NCBI GenBank assembly: GCA_001602645.1
Contig: LUYE01000015.1
Location: forward strand, 1-64,000
DNA: 64,000 nt
Source: Methanosarcinales archaeon Methan_01
GTDB taxonomy: Archaea > Halobacteriota > Methanosarcinia > Methanotrichales > Methanotrichaceae
Direction of reading: 5' to 3'
Shown: piece by piece, positions 15,166-24,035 of the stretch
Position numbering within the stretch: position 1 is the first letter of the stretch
How the letters are laid out: the number at the start of each line of letters is the position of its first letter
Notes under the pieces: generated by a model
Database searches by the model: none
What the model saw: the letters and a program-made list of their open reading frames with translations, nothing else
What the model was told of the DNA's origin: nothing
Translations under genes and position numbers: made by a program

Positions 15166-15411
15166 TCAATCGCCTGAGAGCGGCTCTGCGCGAGACTTCT
15201 CCGCCTCCAGGTCCCTGATCCTATCCTCCTGGGCGAGAAAAGCCTCCTCCAGATACTGCAGGATCTCTACCTGGTGCTCCAGGTCCTTCAGCCTAGATTC
15301 GATGCTCACCCGGAAGGCGATGGTGCTGAATATCAGGGTCAGAAGGGCGCTGGCCATCGCTCCCACCACGGCGATCATCAGGGAACCCTCGTTGATCTCC
15401 ACCGCCACCAT
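15166..15411 (-). CDS. Small single-pass membrane protein with coiled coil
   Basis: An 81-residue frame beginning at ATG 15411 after AGGTG. Residues ~10-32 are a transmembrane helix (LMIAVVGAMASALLTLIFSTIAF). A charged heptad-like segment follows (SRLKDLEHQVEILQYLEEAF, then QEDRIRDLEAEKSRAE), which should form a coiled coil. No family was recognised. The pattern of one helix plus a coiled coil is coherent, so I regard it as a real gene. No partner gene is adjacent. Confidence 0.55.
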   Translation of the reverse strand: MVAVEINEGSLMIAVVGAMASALLTLIFSTIAFRVSIESRLKDLEHQVEILQYLEEAFLAQEDRIRDLEAEKSRAEPLSGD

Positions 15412-15839
15412 ATCTCATCGCACCTAATTCATTTTCGATGATCCCGTTCTCCAGGACGATGAGCCCAAAGGTTTCATCATCGAAGGTGAGACGATCAACG
15501 GCCCATAACGTCCATGGCATTATATCGCACCTCTTCGCGCGGGGCGCAAGTGATCTTCCCCGCGGACTTGACCGCATCTCAACTGAGATGGCCCGAAGCT
15601 CAGAGGAGGTCATGCCCTAGAGCCGAAAAAAGGGAGGCTTCCGGGAGAGGGAAAATGAAGGGGGATTTTTTGGGGCCTCTCCCGGCCTCTGTAAGATCAT
15701 GGCAACGGTGGGCTGGCCCCCGAGGGCCGTCCCAGCCTATACCATCTCCTCCACCCTACAAAAGGTCTGACCCCGGGTCGCGAAAGTATTGGGCCACTCC
15801 AAAAGCCTTAAGGGGCCTCGCAGCATGGGCAAAAGTAGC
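15412..15839. other. Intergenic region before hisS, no convincing gene
   Basis: Several short frames overlap on both strands, none with family features. The region contains the inverted repeat at 15641-15685 and, nearer hisS, a G/C-rich imperfect stem (about 15710-15738). A weak TATA-like CCTTAAG lies near 15805. Confidence 0.4.
15641..15685. repeat. 10-bp inverted repeat
   Basis: CCGGGAGAGG (15641-15650) and CCTCTCCCGG (15676-15685) are perfect inverted copies around 25 bases that include a run of six T. It could be a terminator-like structure for either strand or part of the hisS upstream region. Confidence 0.45.
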
Positions 15840-17189
15840 ATGACGATCCAGAGACCGAGAGGGACGAGGGACTTCCTCCCCGAGGACTCCTTCAAGAGGA
15901 ACGCCGTCAGGAGGAGGATGCAGGGGATTTTGGAGCGGTGGGGCTACTCGGAGGTATCTACCCCCACCTTCGAGCATCTGGAGCTTTTCACCGCGAAGTC
16001 GGGGCCGTCGATCATCGAGGAGATCTACGCCTTCAAGGACAAGGGGGGCCGCGACCTCGCCCTCCGGCCGGAGCTGACAGCCCCGGTGATGAGGATGTAC
16101 GTCGGCGAGCTCCAGAAGGCGGCAAAGCCCCTCCGGCTCCACTACTTTGGAAACTGCTTCCGCTATGAGAGGCCCCAGCGCGGCCGGTTCCGGGAGTTCT
16201 GGCAGCTGGGGGCGGAGCTGATCGGAAGCGACCGCCCCGACGCCGAGGCGGAGGTGATCGCCCTTGCCAAGAGGCTGATCGAGGGCGTCGGCGTCGCCGG
16301 CGACCTCCACCTCGGCTACCTCGGCCTGATCAGGGCGATGATGAAGAAGATCCCCGCCTCCGAGAGGCCAGCTGTGATGAGGTTCATCGACAAGAAGGAG
16401 CGGGACCTTCTGGCCGAGAAGCTCCAGGAGATCGGACGAGACCACCTCGGCCTCGCCGAGCTGATCGACCTGAAGGGGAGGCGAGCCCTCGACCTGGCGG
16501 CGGAGATCGCAGAGGATCTATCAAGATCGTCGGAGGACTTCCTGGCTGGAGAGGTCGACGGGGAGGCGTCTCCGGAGGCCGCCTCTTCGGATACTTCAGG
16601 AGAACGGGCCACCAGGTCCGATCGGGCTGCCCCATCGGACCTGGACCTCGCCGGCTTCTCGGAGCTGGTGGACCTCTTGGAGGCATACGGCGTCGAGGCG
16701 ACGGTGGACTTCGAGATCGTGAGGGGCCTGGAGTACTACACCGGAACCGTCTTTGAGATCTACGCCTCGGGCCTCGGCGCCCAAAACCAGATCTGCGGCG
16801 GCGGGACCTACAGCCTCGCGGGCCTCCTCGGCGGCCACGAGACGAGGTCTTCGGGCTTTGGTATCGGCTTTGATCGGATCATGGAGATCGTCACTCCCCA
16901 GGAGAAGCCGCCAGCGCCTGTGGCCGTAGTCTTCGTCCCCTCGGTCCGGGTCGAGGCGGTGAGGGCGACGAAGGCCCTCCGCGACGCCGTCGCCAAACCG
17001 ATCGTCCTAGACGTGATGGGTCGGGGGCTCGGCGCCCAGCTGAAGCAGGCTTCCGCCATTGGGGCGAGCTTCGCCGTGATAATCGGTCCGAAGGAGGTGG
17101 AAGAGGGGAAGCTCACCCTGAGGGAGATGTCGACGGGGTCTCAGGAGAGCCTCAGCCTCGGGGAGATCGCGGAGAGGCTGGCCCGATAG
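15840..17189 (+). CDS. hisS: Histidyl-tRNA synthetase
   Basis: A class II synthetase that charges tRNA-His. Motif 1 is near RPRGTRDFLPED, motif 2 is NCFRYERPQRGRFREFWQLGAE, and the histidine-specific loops are GLEYYTGTVFEIY and GGGTYSLAGLLGG. Motif 3 is FGIGFDRIMEI. The C-terminal anticodon-binding domain starts near VAVVFVPSVRVEA. ATG 15840 (MTIQRPRGTRDF) fits homologues and gives 449 residues; ATG 15825 is an in-frame alternative. A Ser/Ala/Asp-rich low-complexity linker near residues 235-265 is unusual. Downstream hairpins separate it from the convergent tbp gene. Confidence 0.95.
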   Translation: MTIQRPRGTRDFLPEDSFKRNAVRRRMQGILERWGYSEVSTPTFEHLELFTAKSGPSIIEEIYAFKDKGGRDLALRPELTAPVMRMYVGELQKAAKPLRLHYFGNCFRYERPQRGRFREFWQLGAELIGSDRPDAEAEVIALAKRLIEGVGVAGDLHLGYLGLIRAMMKKIPASERPAVMRFIDKKERDLLAEKLQEIGRDHLGLAELIDLKGRRALDLAAEIAEDLSRSSEDFLAGEVDGEASPEAASSDTSGERATRSDRAAPSDLDLAGFSELVDLLEAYGVEATVDFEIVRGLEYYTGTVFEIYASGLGAQNQICGGGTYSLAGLLGGHETRSSGFGIGFDRIMEIVTPQEKPPAPVAVVFVPSVRVEAVRATKALRDAVAKPIVLDVMGRGLGAQLKQASAIGASFAVIIGPKEVEEGKLTLREMSTGSQESLSLGEIAERLAR

Positions 17190-17195
17190 AAGGAA

Positions 17196-17227
17196 GGCGA
17201 CGGCCGCCCATCTGGGGCGGCGTCGCC
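17196..17227. terminator. Long GC hairpin after hisS
   Basis: GGCGACGGCCGCCC and GGGCGGCGTCGCC pair over 13 positions with one bulge and a 5-base loop, starting seven bases after the hisS stop. It lies between the convergent hisS and tbp genes. Confidence 0.55.
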
Positions 17228-17231
17228 GGGA

Positions 17232-17248
17232 CTGAGGCCCGGCCTCAG
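17232..17248. repeat. Palindrome between hisS and tbp
   Basis: CTGAGGCC-C-GGCCTCAG is a perfect 8-bp inverted repeat around one base, directly after the hisS hairpin. It may add to bidirectional termination. Confidence 0.5.
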
Positions 17249-17317
17249 GAGAAGCCGGCCCTCCGACCGGACCGATGAGAGACGGACCCGGCCCGGATCG
17301 GCAAAGGTAATCGAATA

Positions 17318-17869
17318 TCAGAGGAGCCCCAGGTTCTCCAGCTGGGCCCGGACGATCTTCACGCCCTCTTGGCATTCTTCGGGGGTCTTCCCCCCCGTCA
17401 CCACCAGCTTTCCTGAGCTGAATATGAGGACCACCACCTTCGGTGTCTTGATCCGGTAGACGAGGCCGGGGAACTGCTCCGGCTCGTACTCGATGTTCTC
17501 AAGGCCGAGGCCGAGGGCGATGGCGTTCAGGTTCAAATCGGTCTTGAGGTCGGCGCTGGCGACGATGTTCTGGACATGGATCTCGGGGTCGAGGTTTACG
17601 TCCTCAAACCCAATGGACTTGAGGGTCTGGGCCATGTTGGTGATCACCGTCCTCACGTCCTCGACGTTCTTTGCGCCGGTGCATACCACCTTCCCCGAGG
17701 TGAAGATCAGAAAGGCCGCCCGGGGCGATTTGACCCTGTAGACGAGCCCTGGAAACTTCTCCTTGTTGTATTCGGCGCCGTCCAGCTCCGACTCAATCTT
17801 GATCAGATCGAACTCCTCGGCGAGCTTTGTCGAGGCGACGACGTTCTCGATGATGATGGTGGACTCCAT
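17318..17869 (-). CDS. tbp: TATA-box-binding protein
   Basis: The general archaeal transcription factor that binds the TATA box and recruits TFB and RNA polymerase. The 183-residue product consists of the two direct repeats of the TBP saddle: [16 protein letters not shown] with [29 protein letters not shown], and [16 protein letters not shown] with [29 protein letters not shown]. Length and spacing are standard. A TATA box (17909-17917) precedes it, with a leader of about 18 bases that includes GGAGAG. Confidence 0.97.
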   Translation of the reverse strand: MESTIIIENVVASTKLAEEFDLIKIESELDGAEYNKEKFPGLVYRVKSPRAAFLIFTSGKVVCTGAKNVEDVRTVITNMAQTLKSIGFEDVNLDPEIHVQNIVASADLKTDLNLNAIALGLGLENIEYEPEQFPGLVYRIKTPKVVVLIFSSGKLVVTGGKTPEECQEGVKIVRAQLENLGLL

Positions 17870-17908
17870 AATCGCGTCTCTCCGGAACCCCCCTTTTTAA
17901 ACTGAGGG

Positions 17909-17917
17909 TATATAAAG
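17909..17917 (-). promoter_or_regulatory. TATA box of tbp
   Basis: CTTTATATA on the minus strand, placing transcription start near 17887, 18 bases before the ATG at 17869. Confidence 0.65.
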
Positions 17918-18048
17918 TATTGTGGAGTTGACAGAACGCCGGAAGGATGAGCTGATGGGAGAGATCCGACAGCGGCTATTCTTCCGATCCAGAGGTTTTA
18001 AGCGGCTCTTTGAGGCGAAGGCGCAAACTTGGCGAATAGAAAAAGGGA

Positions 18049-18143
18049 AGCCGCCGATGGGATTCGAACCCATGACCTGCTGATGTACCGGGCCACCATC
18101 GGCCTTACGAATCAGCCGCTTTACCGGGCTAAGCCACGGCGGC
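18049..18143 (-). tRNA. tRNA-Thr (CGT) with 21-nt intron
   Basis: On the minus strand the acceptor arms GCCGCCG and CGGCGGC pair perfectly. The D stem is GCTT/AAGC, the anticodon stem GCTGA/TCAGC and the T stem ATGGG/CCCAT around TTCGAAT. The anticodon CGT is at 18107-18109. A 21-nt insertion at 18085-18105 sits between positions 37 and 38, the canonical archaeal intron site. The discriminator base is U and CCA is not encoded. A T-run follows the 3' end. Confidence 0.93.
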
Positions 18144-18206
18144 ACAGACCCCGCGGCCCTATTAGCGGCCGCTCTCAATTTAAGCGTTGCGATCTCTTTT
18201 TAATAT

Positions 18207-19439
18207 TCAGGTGGCATGAGCAACCCCGGCCAGCCGCTCGACCTCTTCGGCCAGCCTGGGGAGGAATATGCCGATATCGGTCACCAGGCCTATGGCCTGG
18301 GCCGTTCCCCGGTCCATCAGCTTCGTCACCGTCGAGGGGTTGATGTCGACGCAGATAGTTTTGACTCGGGATGGGAGGAGGTTTCCTGTGGCTATGGAGT
18401 GGAGCATCGTCGCCATCATGATCACCATGTCCACCCCCCGGAGGGCCTCGAACATCGCCTTCTGGGCAAGGACGGTGTCGGTGATGACGTCCGGCAGCGG
18501 GCCGTCGTCCCGGATAGACCCCGCGAGGACATAGGGTATATTTCGGCGGATGCACTCGTACATGATCCCGCCATTCAATTTTCCGTCCTCCACAGCCTTC
18601 TTTATGGAGCCGCTGGCGATCACCTCGCTGATGGCGTAGATGTGGTTTCGATGGCCTGCGGAGGTGAGATTGCCGTGAGGGTCCATACCCAAGCTCGTCC
18701 CGAAGAGCTGCCGCTCGATATCGTGGACCGCCAGGGCGTTTCCGGCCAGGAGGACGTCGACGTAGCCGTCCCGGATCAGCCTCGCCAGAGCCCCCGCGGC
18801 CCCGGTATGGATTATGCCTGGACCGCCGACGACGGCGATCTTGCCGCCGGCCCCCTTCGTCGCCAGGATCTCTTCTGCCAGCTGCTTCACGATCTCTCCC
18901 GAGGGCCGCTCCGAGGAGACCTCGTTGGACATGAACTCGAAGAAGGTCTTCTCCCTGGGGCGCTCGGGGGGGACCACCCTCACTCCGGCGGTGCCGACGA
19001 CGACGGCGTCCCCCTTCTCGATCTGCCCTATGGGGACGCATACTGCCCGGCCGTCCTTGACGACGATGAGGCAGTCCATCTGGATGTCCTCCACCTCCAG
19101 CCATGCGCCTTGGTGGCGTATGTGGGTGAGGTGGTTTGTGGTGGAGTAGAACCCCCGGGGAACGACCCGGTCCTGGGGTGCGATCTCGAGGTGGACGTCC
19201 TCCGCCTCGATCACCCGGGCTCCGAGGGGGTGGAGGGCCAGGAGGATCCGGCCGAGATGATCGGCGTCCTCCCCTGAGATCGCTATCAACACGTAGCTCG
19301 TATCGTGCTTCTTTTTGCCCACCCTGAACTTTTTGATCTCGAACTCGCCGCCCATGCTCATGATCTTGTCCAGAGCCTTGGTGAGGGTCAGGGAGTCGAT
19401 GAGGTGTCCTTCCATCTCTATGTCACAGGTTTCACTCAT
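18207..19439 (-). CDS. Archaeal ornithine cyclodeaminase / LOR-SDH-family protein (TIGR00300)
   Basis: The 410-residue product has an N-terminal domain (residues 1-~170) with EMEGHLIDSLTLTKALDKIM and RGFYSTTNHLTHIR. This is the conserved LOR/SDH region, where the Asn/His-containing segment resembles the guanidine-processing site of ArgZ-type enzymes. The C-terminal NAD-binding part has VVGGPGIIHTGAAGALARLI, NALAVHDIERQLFGTSLG and DINPSTVTKL. A family member from Methanococcus maripaludis converts ornithine to proline and ammonia. Transcription probably starts from its own TTTTTAGGG near 19472, downstream of the RNA-ligase operon terminator. Whether this copy acts on ornithine or arginine is not decided by sequence. 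Confidence 0.88.
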   Translation of the reverse strand: MSETCDIEMEGHLIDSLTLTKALDKIMSMGGEFEIKKFRVGKKKHDTSYVLIAISGEDADHLGRILLALHPLGARVIEAEDVHLEIAPQDRVVPRGFYSTTNHLTHIRHQGAWLEVEDIQMDCLIVVKDGRAVCVPIGQIEKGDAVVVGTAGVRVVPPERPREKTFFEFMSNEVSSERPSGEIVKQLAEEILATKGAGGKIAVVGGPGIIHTGAAGALARLIRDGYVDVLLAGNALAVHDIERQLFGTSLGMDPHGNLTSAGHRNHIYAISEVIASGSIKKAVEDGKLNGGIMYECIRRNIPYVLAGSIRDDGPLPDVITDTVLAQKAMFEALRGVDMVIMMATMLHSIATGNLLPSRVKTICVDINPSTVTKLMDRGTAQAIGLVTDIGIFLPRLAEEVERLAGVAHAT

Positions 19440-19508
19440 GGTGACCAGCCTTCAGGTAGGATCTGATACCCTAAAAACCATTCCGTCCGAGCCGACGATC
19501 TTGATCGC

Positions 19509-19533
19509 CGAGGGTCACCAGAGCTGACCCTCG
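19509..19533 (-). terminator. 9-bp hairpin at the end of the CBS/RNA-ligase operon
   Basis: CGAGGGTCA (19509-19517) and TGACCCTCG (19525-19533) form a perfect stem with a 7-base loop, overlapping the stop codon of the RNA ligase gene. Confidence 0.5.
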
Positions 19534-20636
19534 ACGATCGACTCGGTCTTGTCGTTGGTGCTCAAGACGAGCCTCTTTATCTTCACCAGGTGGCCCCCAG
19601 GGCAAGGTCGGGGCGGATCGAAGATCGCCCTAACCCCCATCCTTCGGAAGTGCTCCTCGAAGTCCTTCGCCGTCTGGAGGTCTCTCACCATAATCTCGAC
19701 CTCCTGGACTATCGCCTCACCGGCTATCTTCGCCTCCACCGTCTTCCTCATGGGGGCGAGCATCGACCTTCCAAGCCGCAGGCACCTCTCCAGAAACTCG
19801 CCCTCGCCCTCCGACCACTCCGTCGCCTGGAACCCCTCCCGGACGACCCGGGAGAAGAAGAAGTCCTGGCCGTAGTCGTTGTAGTATCGGAAGGCGTACT
19901 CCAGATCTCGGCAGTTGCTCTCGGAGCTGGTGTACTTGATGGGGCTTTTTAGGTTTGCTGGGTCCTTGATGATCACCCCCTCTCGACCTCGGCCCCCCAG
20001 ATCCCGGACGATCTTTTTTATCTCTTCGGACGCCTCCTCGAGGCCGAACTCCCCGAAGAGCTGGACGGACCTGATCCCGTATTCGTCGGCGAGGGCATGG
20101 GTCGAGAGGGACCCGTTCAGGTCCCTCCTCCCCTTCCGGGAGGTGTCGAAGAGGTAGAAGTCCATCGAATCTGCCGGGTAAACGTCCTTTGGAACGTAGG
20201 GGTTTTTGGGGCCGACCATCTCGCCGCAGAGGACCAGGTCTGGGTGGTCCGTGAAGATTTGGGCGGGGATCTGATCGCGAGCCACCTCCGTCGAGTAGGG
20301 GCAGATGAAACCCCCCCTGGTGAGGGCGACCGTCCTCCCCATCACCCTCGCCACCCGGACGTTGTGGCCGTTCATCTTCTCCTCGACGAGGACCCCGCCG
20401 GAAAAATGGCTTCGGAGGGCGGGGGCGAGCATCATCGCCCGCCTGATCTTGGGGTAGCCGTAGACGATCTCGTCCTCATCGAAGACGACCGTCCCCGCCT
20501 CTACCCCCGCTACAGCCTTGTCGAACCGGAGGTGCCGGGGCGGAGGCCAGTCGGATGCCCGGACCATCCTTCCGACCATCCTCTCCATCCTCTCGGCTGA
20601 GATCCCAAGCCTATCCGCCACGGCCCCAAGGTTCAT
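19515..20636 (-). CDS. Rnl3-type archaeal ATP-dependent RNA ligase
   Basis: The 373-residue product carries the nucleotidyltransferase motifs of RNA ligases. Motif I is EEKMNGHNVR with the lysine that is adenylated, followed by LTRGGFICPYSTE, LVLCGEMVGPKNPY (motif III region), GREGVIIKDP (motif IV) and SPIKYTSSESN (motif V). This is the family of Pyrococcus Pab1020, a homodimeric ligase that can circularise RNA. ATG 20636 overlaps the TGA of the upstream CBS gene by 4 bases, so translation is coupled and the gene is the last of the CBS operon. The N-terminal ~90 residues and C-terminal dimerisation part match the family length. Confidence 0.9.
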   Translation of the reverse strand: MNLGAVADRLGISAERMERMVGRMVRASDWPPPRHLRFDKAVAGVEAGTVVFDEDEIVYGYPKIRRAMMLAPALRSHFSGGVLVEEKMNGHNVRVARVMGRTVALTRGGFICPYSTEVARDQIPAQIFTDHPDLVLCGEMVGPKNPYVPKDVYPADSMDFYLFDTSRKGRRDLNGSLSTHALADEYGIRSVQLFGEFGLEEASEEIKKIVRDLGGRGREGVIIKDPANLKSPIKYTSSESNCRDLEYAFRYYNDYGQDFFFSRVVREGFQATEWSEGEGEFLERCLRLGRSMLAPMRKTVEAKIAGEAIVQEVEIMVRDLQTAKDFEEHFRRMGVRAIFDPPRPCPGGHLVKIKRLVLSTNDKTESIVEGQLW

Positions 20637-21409
20637 TTCGGCTTCACCAGGTAGTCGAAGAAGCACCTCCTGGTCAGCATCCCCACCAGCTCGTTGTTCT
20701 GGTTCAAGACCGGCATCCCGCCCAGATCCTCCACCAGCATCGTCTTCCTCGCCTCCTCCAGAGGGGTGTCGATCATGATCGACTTGACGCTCCGGGTCAT
20801 GACGTCCGAGACGAGGAGGTTCTTGATCCTAGCCTCCTGCTGGCTGCTGGGGACGAGGTCTCTGAAGGCCCGGAGCGACTTTGCCACGTCCCGCTCCGAT
20901 ACGATCCCCACCAGCTTGCCGTTCTCCATCACCGGGAGCCGACCGACGTCCCTGTCGAGCATCACCCTCCGGACGTGGATCAGCCGGTCGGAGGGGGTGG
21001 CGGTGAGAGGGGTCCGCATGGCGTCGGCGGCGAGCCCCGTCATCCGGAGGGCCTTGAGCATATCCTTCGGCCTCACCCATCCCAGAATATCCTCGTCTTC
21101 CATCACCACCAGGACCGAGGTCTTCTGGAGGAGGACGACGGCGTCCTCCACCTTCATATCGGGGTGGACTTTGGTCACCGTGTCCGAGGTGGCGGCGGTG
21201 ACGTGGAGGGATGAGGCGGGCATCCCCAGCCTCTGCCTCGTTCCGAGGACCCTCGCGATCTGTCTCATGGTGATGGTGCCGGCGAGCTTGCCGTCGGAGG
21301 TGACGAGAAGCCTTCGAAGGTCGTACTTCTCCATGACGTCCAGAGCGTGGCCGATCCTCTCCGATTTGTCTATGGTCACCGGCGTCGACATGATATCTTT
21401 TACCAACAT
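20633..21409 (-). CDS. CBS-domain protein 5 of operon (four CBS motifs)
   Basis: About 258 residues made of four CBS motifs with little else. Each begins with a DIM/DAM/DVM-like helix and ends in a G.(I/V)(T/S).RD-type segment: DIMSTPVTIDKSERIG, the second near DTVTKVHPDMKVEDA, DAMRTPLTATPSDRLI and DVMTRSVKSIMIDTP. Paired CBS motifs (Bateman modules) usually bind adenosyl ligands such as AMP, ATP or SAM. ATG 21409, three bases after the upstream stop and with GAGGTGG before it, is preferred over GTG 21421. Its stop overlaps the RNA ligase start. Confidence 0.88.
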   Translation of the reverse strand: MLVKDIMSTPVTIDKSERIGHALDVMEKYDLRRLLVTSDGKLAGTITMRQIARVLGTRQRLGMPASSLHVTAATSDTVTKVHPDMKVEDAVVLLQKTSVLVVMEDEDILGWVRPKDMLKALRMTGLAADAMRTPLTATPSDRLIHVRRVMLDRDVGRLPVMENGKLVGIVSERDVAKSLRAFRDLVPSSQQEARIKNLLVSDVMTRSVKSIMIDTPLEEARKTMLVEDLGGMPVLNQNNELVGMLTRRCFFDYLVKPK

Positions 21410-21411
21410 GG

Positions 21412-22269
21412 TCAAGACCACCTCGCCACTTCCGTAGTTATGTCTCGGGTCGAGAAGAACCCCACCACTCTCCCGTCGTCGACCACCGGCAGGCCGCAGA
21501 TCTCCTTATCGAGGAGGATCTTCGCGGCGTCCACGGCCTTGACGTCGGGGCCGGTGAAGATGATCGGGTAGGACATGACATCCTCCGCCACCAGGGGCAC
21601 CTCCTTGACGTACCTATACTCCTTCCTCCCGGCGGTGCTCTCCTTCCTCGCCATCTTGATGCTCTTGGTCTTCAGCTCGTCTTTTGAATCGGATAATCCC
21701 GATATCGCGAGGTTGGTGTGGGTTATCACCCCGACGGGGGTGGCGTTGTCCTCGCAGACTACGACCCGGTCGACTCCATTCTCCACCATCTCCTCGAGGA
21801 CGTGGTCGATGGTGTGGTGCCGGTGGACGGTGACGACGGACGGGTTCATCAGGTCGCCCACCTTCGAATCGGGTTTCTTCTCAACGAAGTACGATATGAG
21901 GTCTCTTGAGGTTATGATCCCCACGATCTCCCCCTCATCCCTCTCGACGGGGAGGCCGTCTATCCCGTTCTCGTCCATGATCTCTGCAGCCTGCTCCACA
22001 GTGGCTCCGGGATAGATGGTGATGGGGCGGTCCGTCATCACCAGCTTGACGGGGACTTTGCTGATGGGCCTCCTCCTCCATTCTGGGGCGGCCTGGCTCA
22101 GCCGGTGTGATATATCGTGTTTTGTTACAATCCCCGCCAGCTTCTCTCCGTCCATCACGAGGAGCCTGCTGATATAGTGCTTGAGCATCAGGTTCCTCGC
22201 GCGCTGGACCGGCTCTTCCTTCTCGATGACGTAGACGGGAGATTGCATGTAATCCTTTACCTTGCTCAT
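21412..22269 (-). CDS. CBS-domain protein 4 of operon (four CBS motifs)
   Basis: A 285-residue protein with four CBS motifs. They start near KDYMQSPVYVIEKEE, VKLVMTDRPITIYPGA, GDLMNPSVVTVHRHH and EDVMSYPIIFTGPDV. Motif ends such as GIVTKHDIS, GIITSRDLISYF and GFFSTRDITTEV are typical. Between motifs 3 and 4 there is a basic linker (KTKSIKMARKESTAGRKEYR) that could touch nucleic acid or a partner protein. The ATG overlaps the stop of the preceding gene by 4 bases. Confidence 0.88.
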   Translation of the reverse strand: MSKVKDYMQSPVYVIEKEEPVQRARNLMLKHYISRLLVMDGEKLAGIVTKHDISHRLSQAAPEWRRRPISKVPVKLVMTDRPITIYPGATVEQAAEIMDENGIDGLPVERDEGEIVGIITSRDLISYFVEKKPDSKVGDLMNPSVVTVHRHHTIDHVLEEMVENGVDRVVVCEDNATPVGVITHTNLAISGLSDSKDELKTKSIKMARKESTAGRKEYRYVKEVPLVAEDVMSYPIIFTGPDVKAVDAAKILLDKEICGLPVVDDGRVVGFFSTRDITTEVARWS

Positions 22270-23222
22270 GGTATGATCCCTCGTTTCTCCTCCGCAAATG
22301 CCCTGATGAAGTCTCTCTTGGTGATGATCCCTTGGAGCGATCCCTTATCCATGACCGGAAGGGCCCCGACGCCCTTCTCCATCATCATCTCTGCCGCCCA
22401 GCCGAGATCCACATCCTTCCCCGTGGAGACGAGGTCCCTCCGGACCAGGGTCTTTATCGGCTGGCTCATCACCTCGCCGATGTCTCCGGTCACCACCTTC
22501 TCGAAAGCCTCGCCGCTCCCCAGGTACCTCATGATGTCGGAGGCGGTCACCATCCCGATCAGGATGGAGTCCTGGACGACGGGGAGCTTCCGGAAGCCAC
22601 CCTGCTGGACCATGATCCTCGTCGTCTTCTCGATCGAGATCTGGCCGTTGGCGGTTATGACGGTCGGGCTCATGAACTCCTCGACCTTGATCCCGGTGTT
22701 CACCCCGGCCACGAGCTTGGCGAAGTCGTGTTCAGTGATCAAGGCCTTGATCCTGGCCTCCTCGTCCACCACGGGCAGACCGCCCACGTTCTTCTCGTAC
22801 ATCAACTTTAGGGCATCCTCGACGGAGGCCTTCTCACCGATGGATATGAGCCTGGGGCTCATGATCTCTCGGATGTCGGCGTTGATGGCTGCGAGGATAT
22901 TGCCTTCGTACTTCTTCTTCAGGAGGTTGTGTCTTATGCCGCCCCCAAGAAAGTCGACGACGTCGACGCCGGTGACGAAGCCGAGGAGCCGGCGGGTTCC
23001 GGCATCGGCGATCGGCAGCCTCCCGAAGCCGTAAGATGTCATGATCTTTACGGCGCTGATGATGGTGGTGGTGGGGGGCGCCGTCACCACCTCGTTTGTT
23101 GCTATGGTGAGAACGTCTCCTGCGCGCTTGGCAGCTCTGGAATCGAACTGGACCGGTCCCCTGTCCATCGCTCCCGGCATCCTGATCTTGGCATCCTTCC
23201 GATCCTCTGATTGTCTCTTCAT
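22266..23222 (-). CDS. CBS-domain protein 3 of operon (four CBS motifs, basic N-terminus)
   Basis: A 318-residue protein. A basic N-terminal tail of about 35 residues (MKRQSEDRKDAKIRMPGAMD...) precedes four CBS motifs. The motif ends are LGFVTGVDVVDFL, KALITEHDFAKLV, GMVTASDIMRYL and GIITKRDFIRAF, and the second to fourth motifs begin with REIMSPRLISI, EEFMSPTVITA and GEVMSQPIKTL. It shares 4-base stop/start overlaps with both neighbours. No catalytic domain is fused, so it is probably a ligand sensor or regulator acting on another protein. Confidence 0.88.
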   Translation of the reverse strand: MKRQSEDRKDAKIRMPGAMDRGPVQFDSRAAKRAGDVLTIATNEVVTAPPTTTIISAVKIMTSYGFGRLPIADAGTRRLLGFVTGVDVVDFLGGGIRHNLLKKKYEGNILAAINADIREIMSPRLISIGEKASVEDALKLMYEKNVGGLPVVDEEARIKALITEHDFAKLVAGVNTGIKVEEFMSPTVITANGQISIEKTTRIMVQQGGFRKLPVVQDSILIGMVTASDIMRYLGSGEAFEKVVTGDIGEVMSQPIKTLVRRDLVSTGKDVDLGWAAEMMMEKGVGALPVMDKGSLQGIITKRDFIRAFAEEKRGIIP

Positions 23223-23995
23223 TGTCCCTCACCGAAGATAGCTTTGATCACGTCGAATCTGTCGATAATTCCAACGAGCTTCCCGTCGTCCACCACGGTT
23301 ATCCTGCCGATATCCCTTTCAAGCATCATCCTGGCGGCGTCGCGAAGGCTGCTCTCCGAACTTATGCTGAAGAGGGGCGTGGTCATAAGCTTCTCCACCT
23401 TCATCACGTCCTTGGTGTCTTTCGCTACCCGGGCCCCCCCAGTCTTTATGATGTCGAAACGTGTGATCATCCCGACAGGCTTCTCCTTCTCGTCCACCAC
23501 TGGCATACCCGTGAAGTCGGAATCGAGCATGCCGTCCCAGACCTTCGTCACCGGGTCCTGGGGGGTGCAGGTCTTCGGATCCCTGGTCATGGCGTCCCCC
23601 GCCCTCTTTCCGGCGAGCTTCTCCGGATCGATCTTCTTGAAGATGTCTATGGGGCTGACCACTCCCAGAAGCCGTCGGTCCTCCGAGGAAGCGACCACGG
23701 GCAATATCGCATAATTGGAGGAGATGAACAGCTTCGCCGCCTCGGAGATCTCCGTTTTGGGGGTTACCAGGGGGGCCTCCACAGAGAAGCCGGAGACGGT
23801 GACGTTAGACCTGGTAGACGATATCCTCAGCATATCTCGGTCGGTGACGATCCCGACGACGCGCCCCTCGGCGCTGAGGATCGGCAGGCCCCGCAGCTGG
23901 TTGTCGCGAATCAGCTGCCGCGCCCGGGTGACGAAGTTGCCTTCTTCTACGCTGACCGGGTCCTTTGACATTATATCTTCAACTGAAACTCCCAT
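23219..23995 (-). CDS. CBS-domain protein 2 of operon (four CBS motifs)
   Basis: A 258-residue protein with four CBS motifs: EDIMSKDPVSVEEGN with GIVTDRDMLRI, APLVTPKTEISEAA with GVVSPIDIFKKI, DAMTRDPKTCTPQDP with GMITRFDIIK, and EKLMTTPLFSISSES with GIIDRFDVIKAI. It follows the first CBS gene of the operon after a 40-base gap and overlaps the next by 4 bases. Length and arrangement match its two neighbours, so the three look like diverged duplicates. Confidence 0.88.
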   Translation of the reverse strand: MGVSVEDIMSKDPVSVEEGNFVTRARQLIRDNQLRGLPILSAEGRVVGIVTDRDMLRISSTRSNVTVSGFSVEAPLVTPKTEISEAAKLFISSNYAILPVVASSEDRRLLGVVSPIDIFKKIDPEKLAGKRAGDAMTRDPKTCTPQDPVTKVWDGMLDSDFTGMPVVDEKEKPVGMITRFDIIKTGGARVAKDTKDVMKVEKLMTTPLFSISSESSLRDAARMMLERDIGRITVVDDGKLVGIIDRFDVIKAIFGEGQ

Positions 23996-24035
23996 ATTAA
24001 GCCCTCCTCCTCAATTCCGGATAACTCCAAAACGC

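Noticed and set aside
15412-15620. Short overlapping frames upstream of hisS
   Set aside because: None has a ribosome site, family features or consistent codon use.
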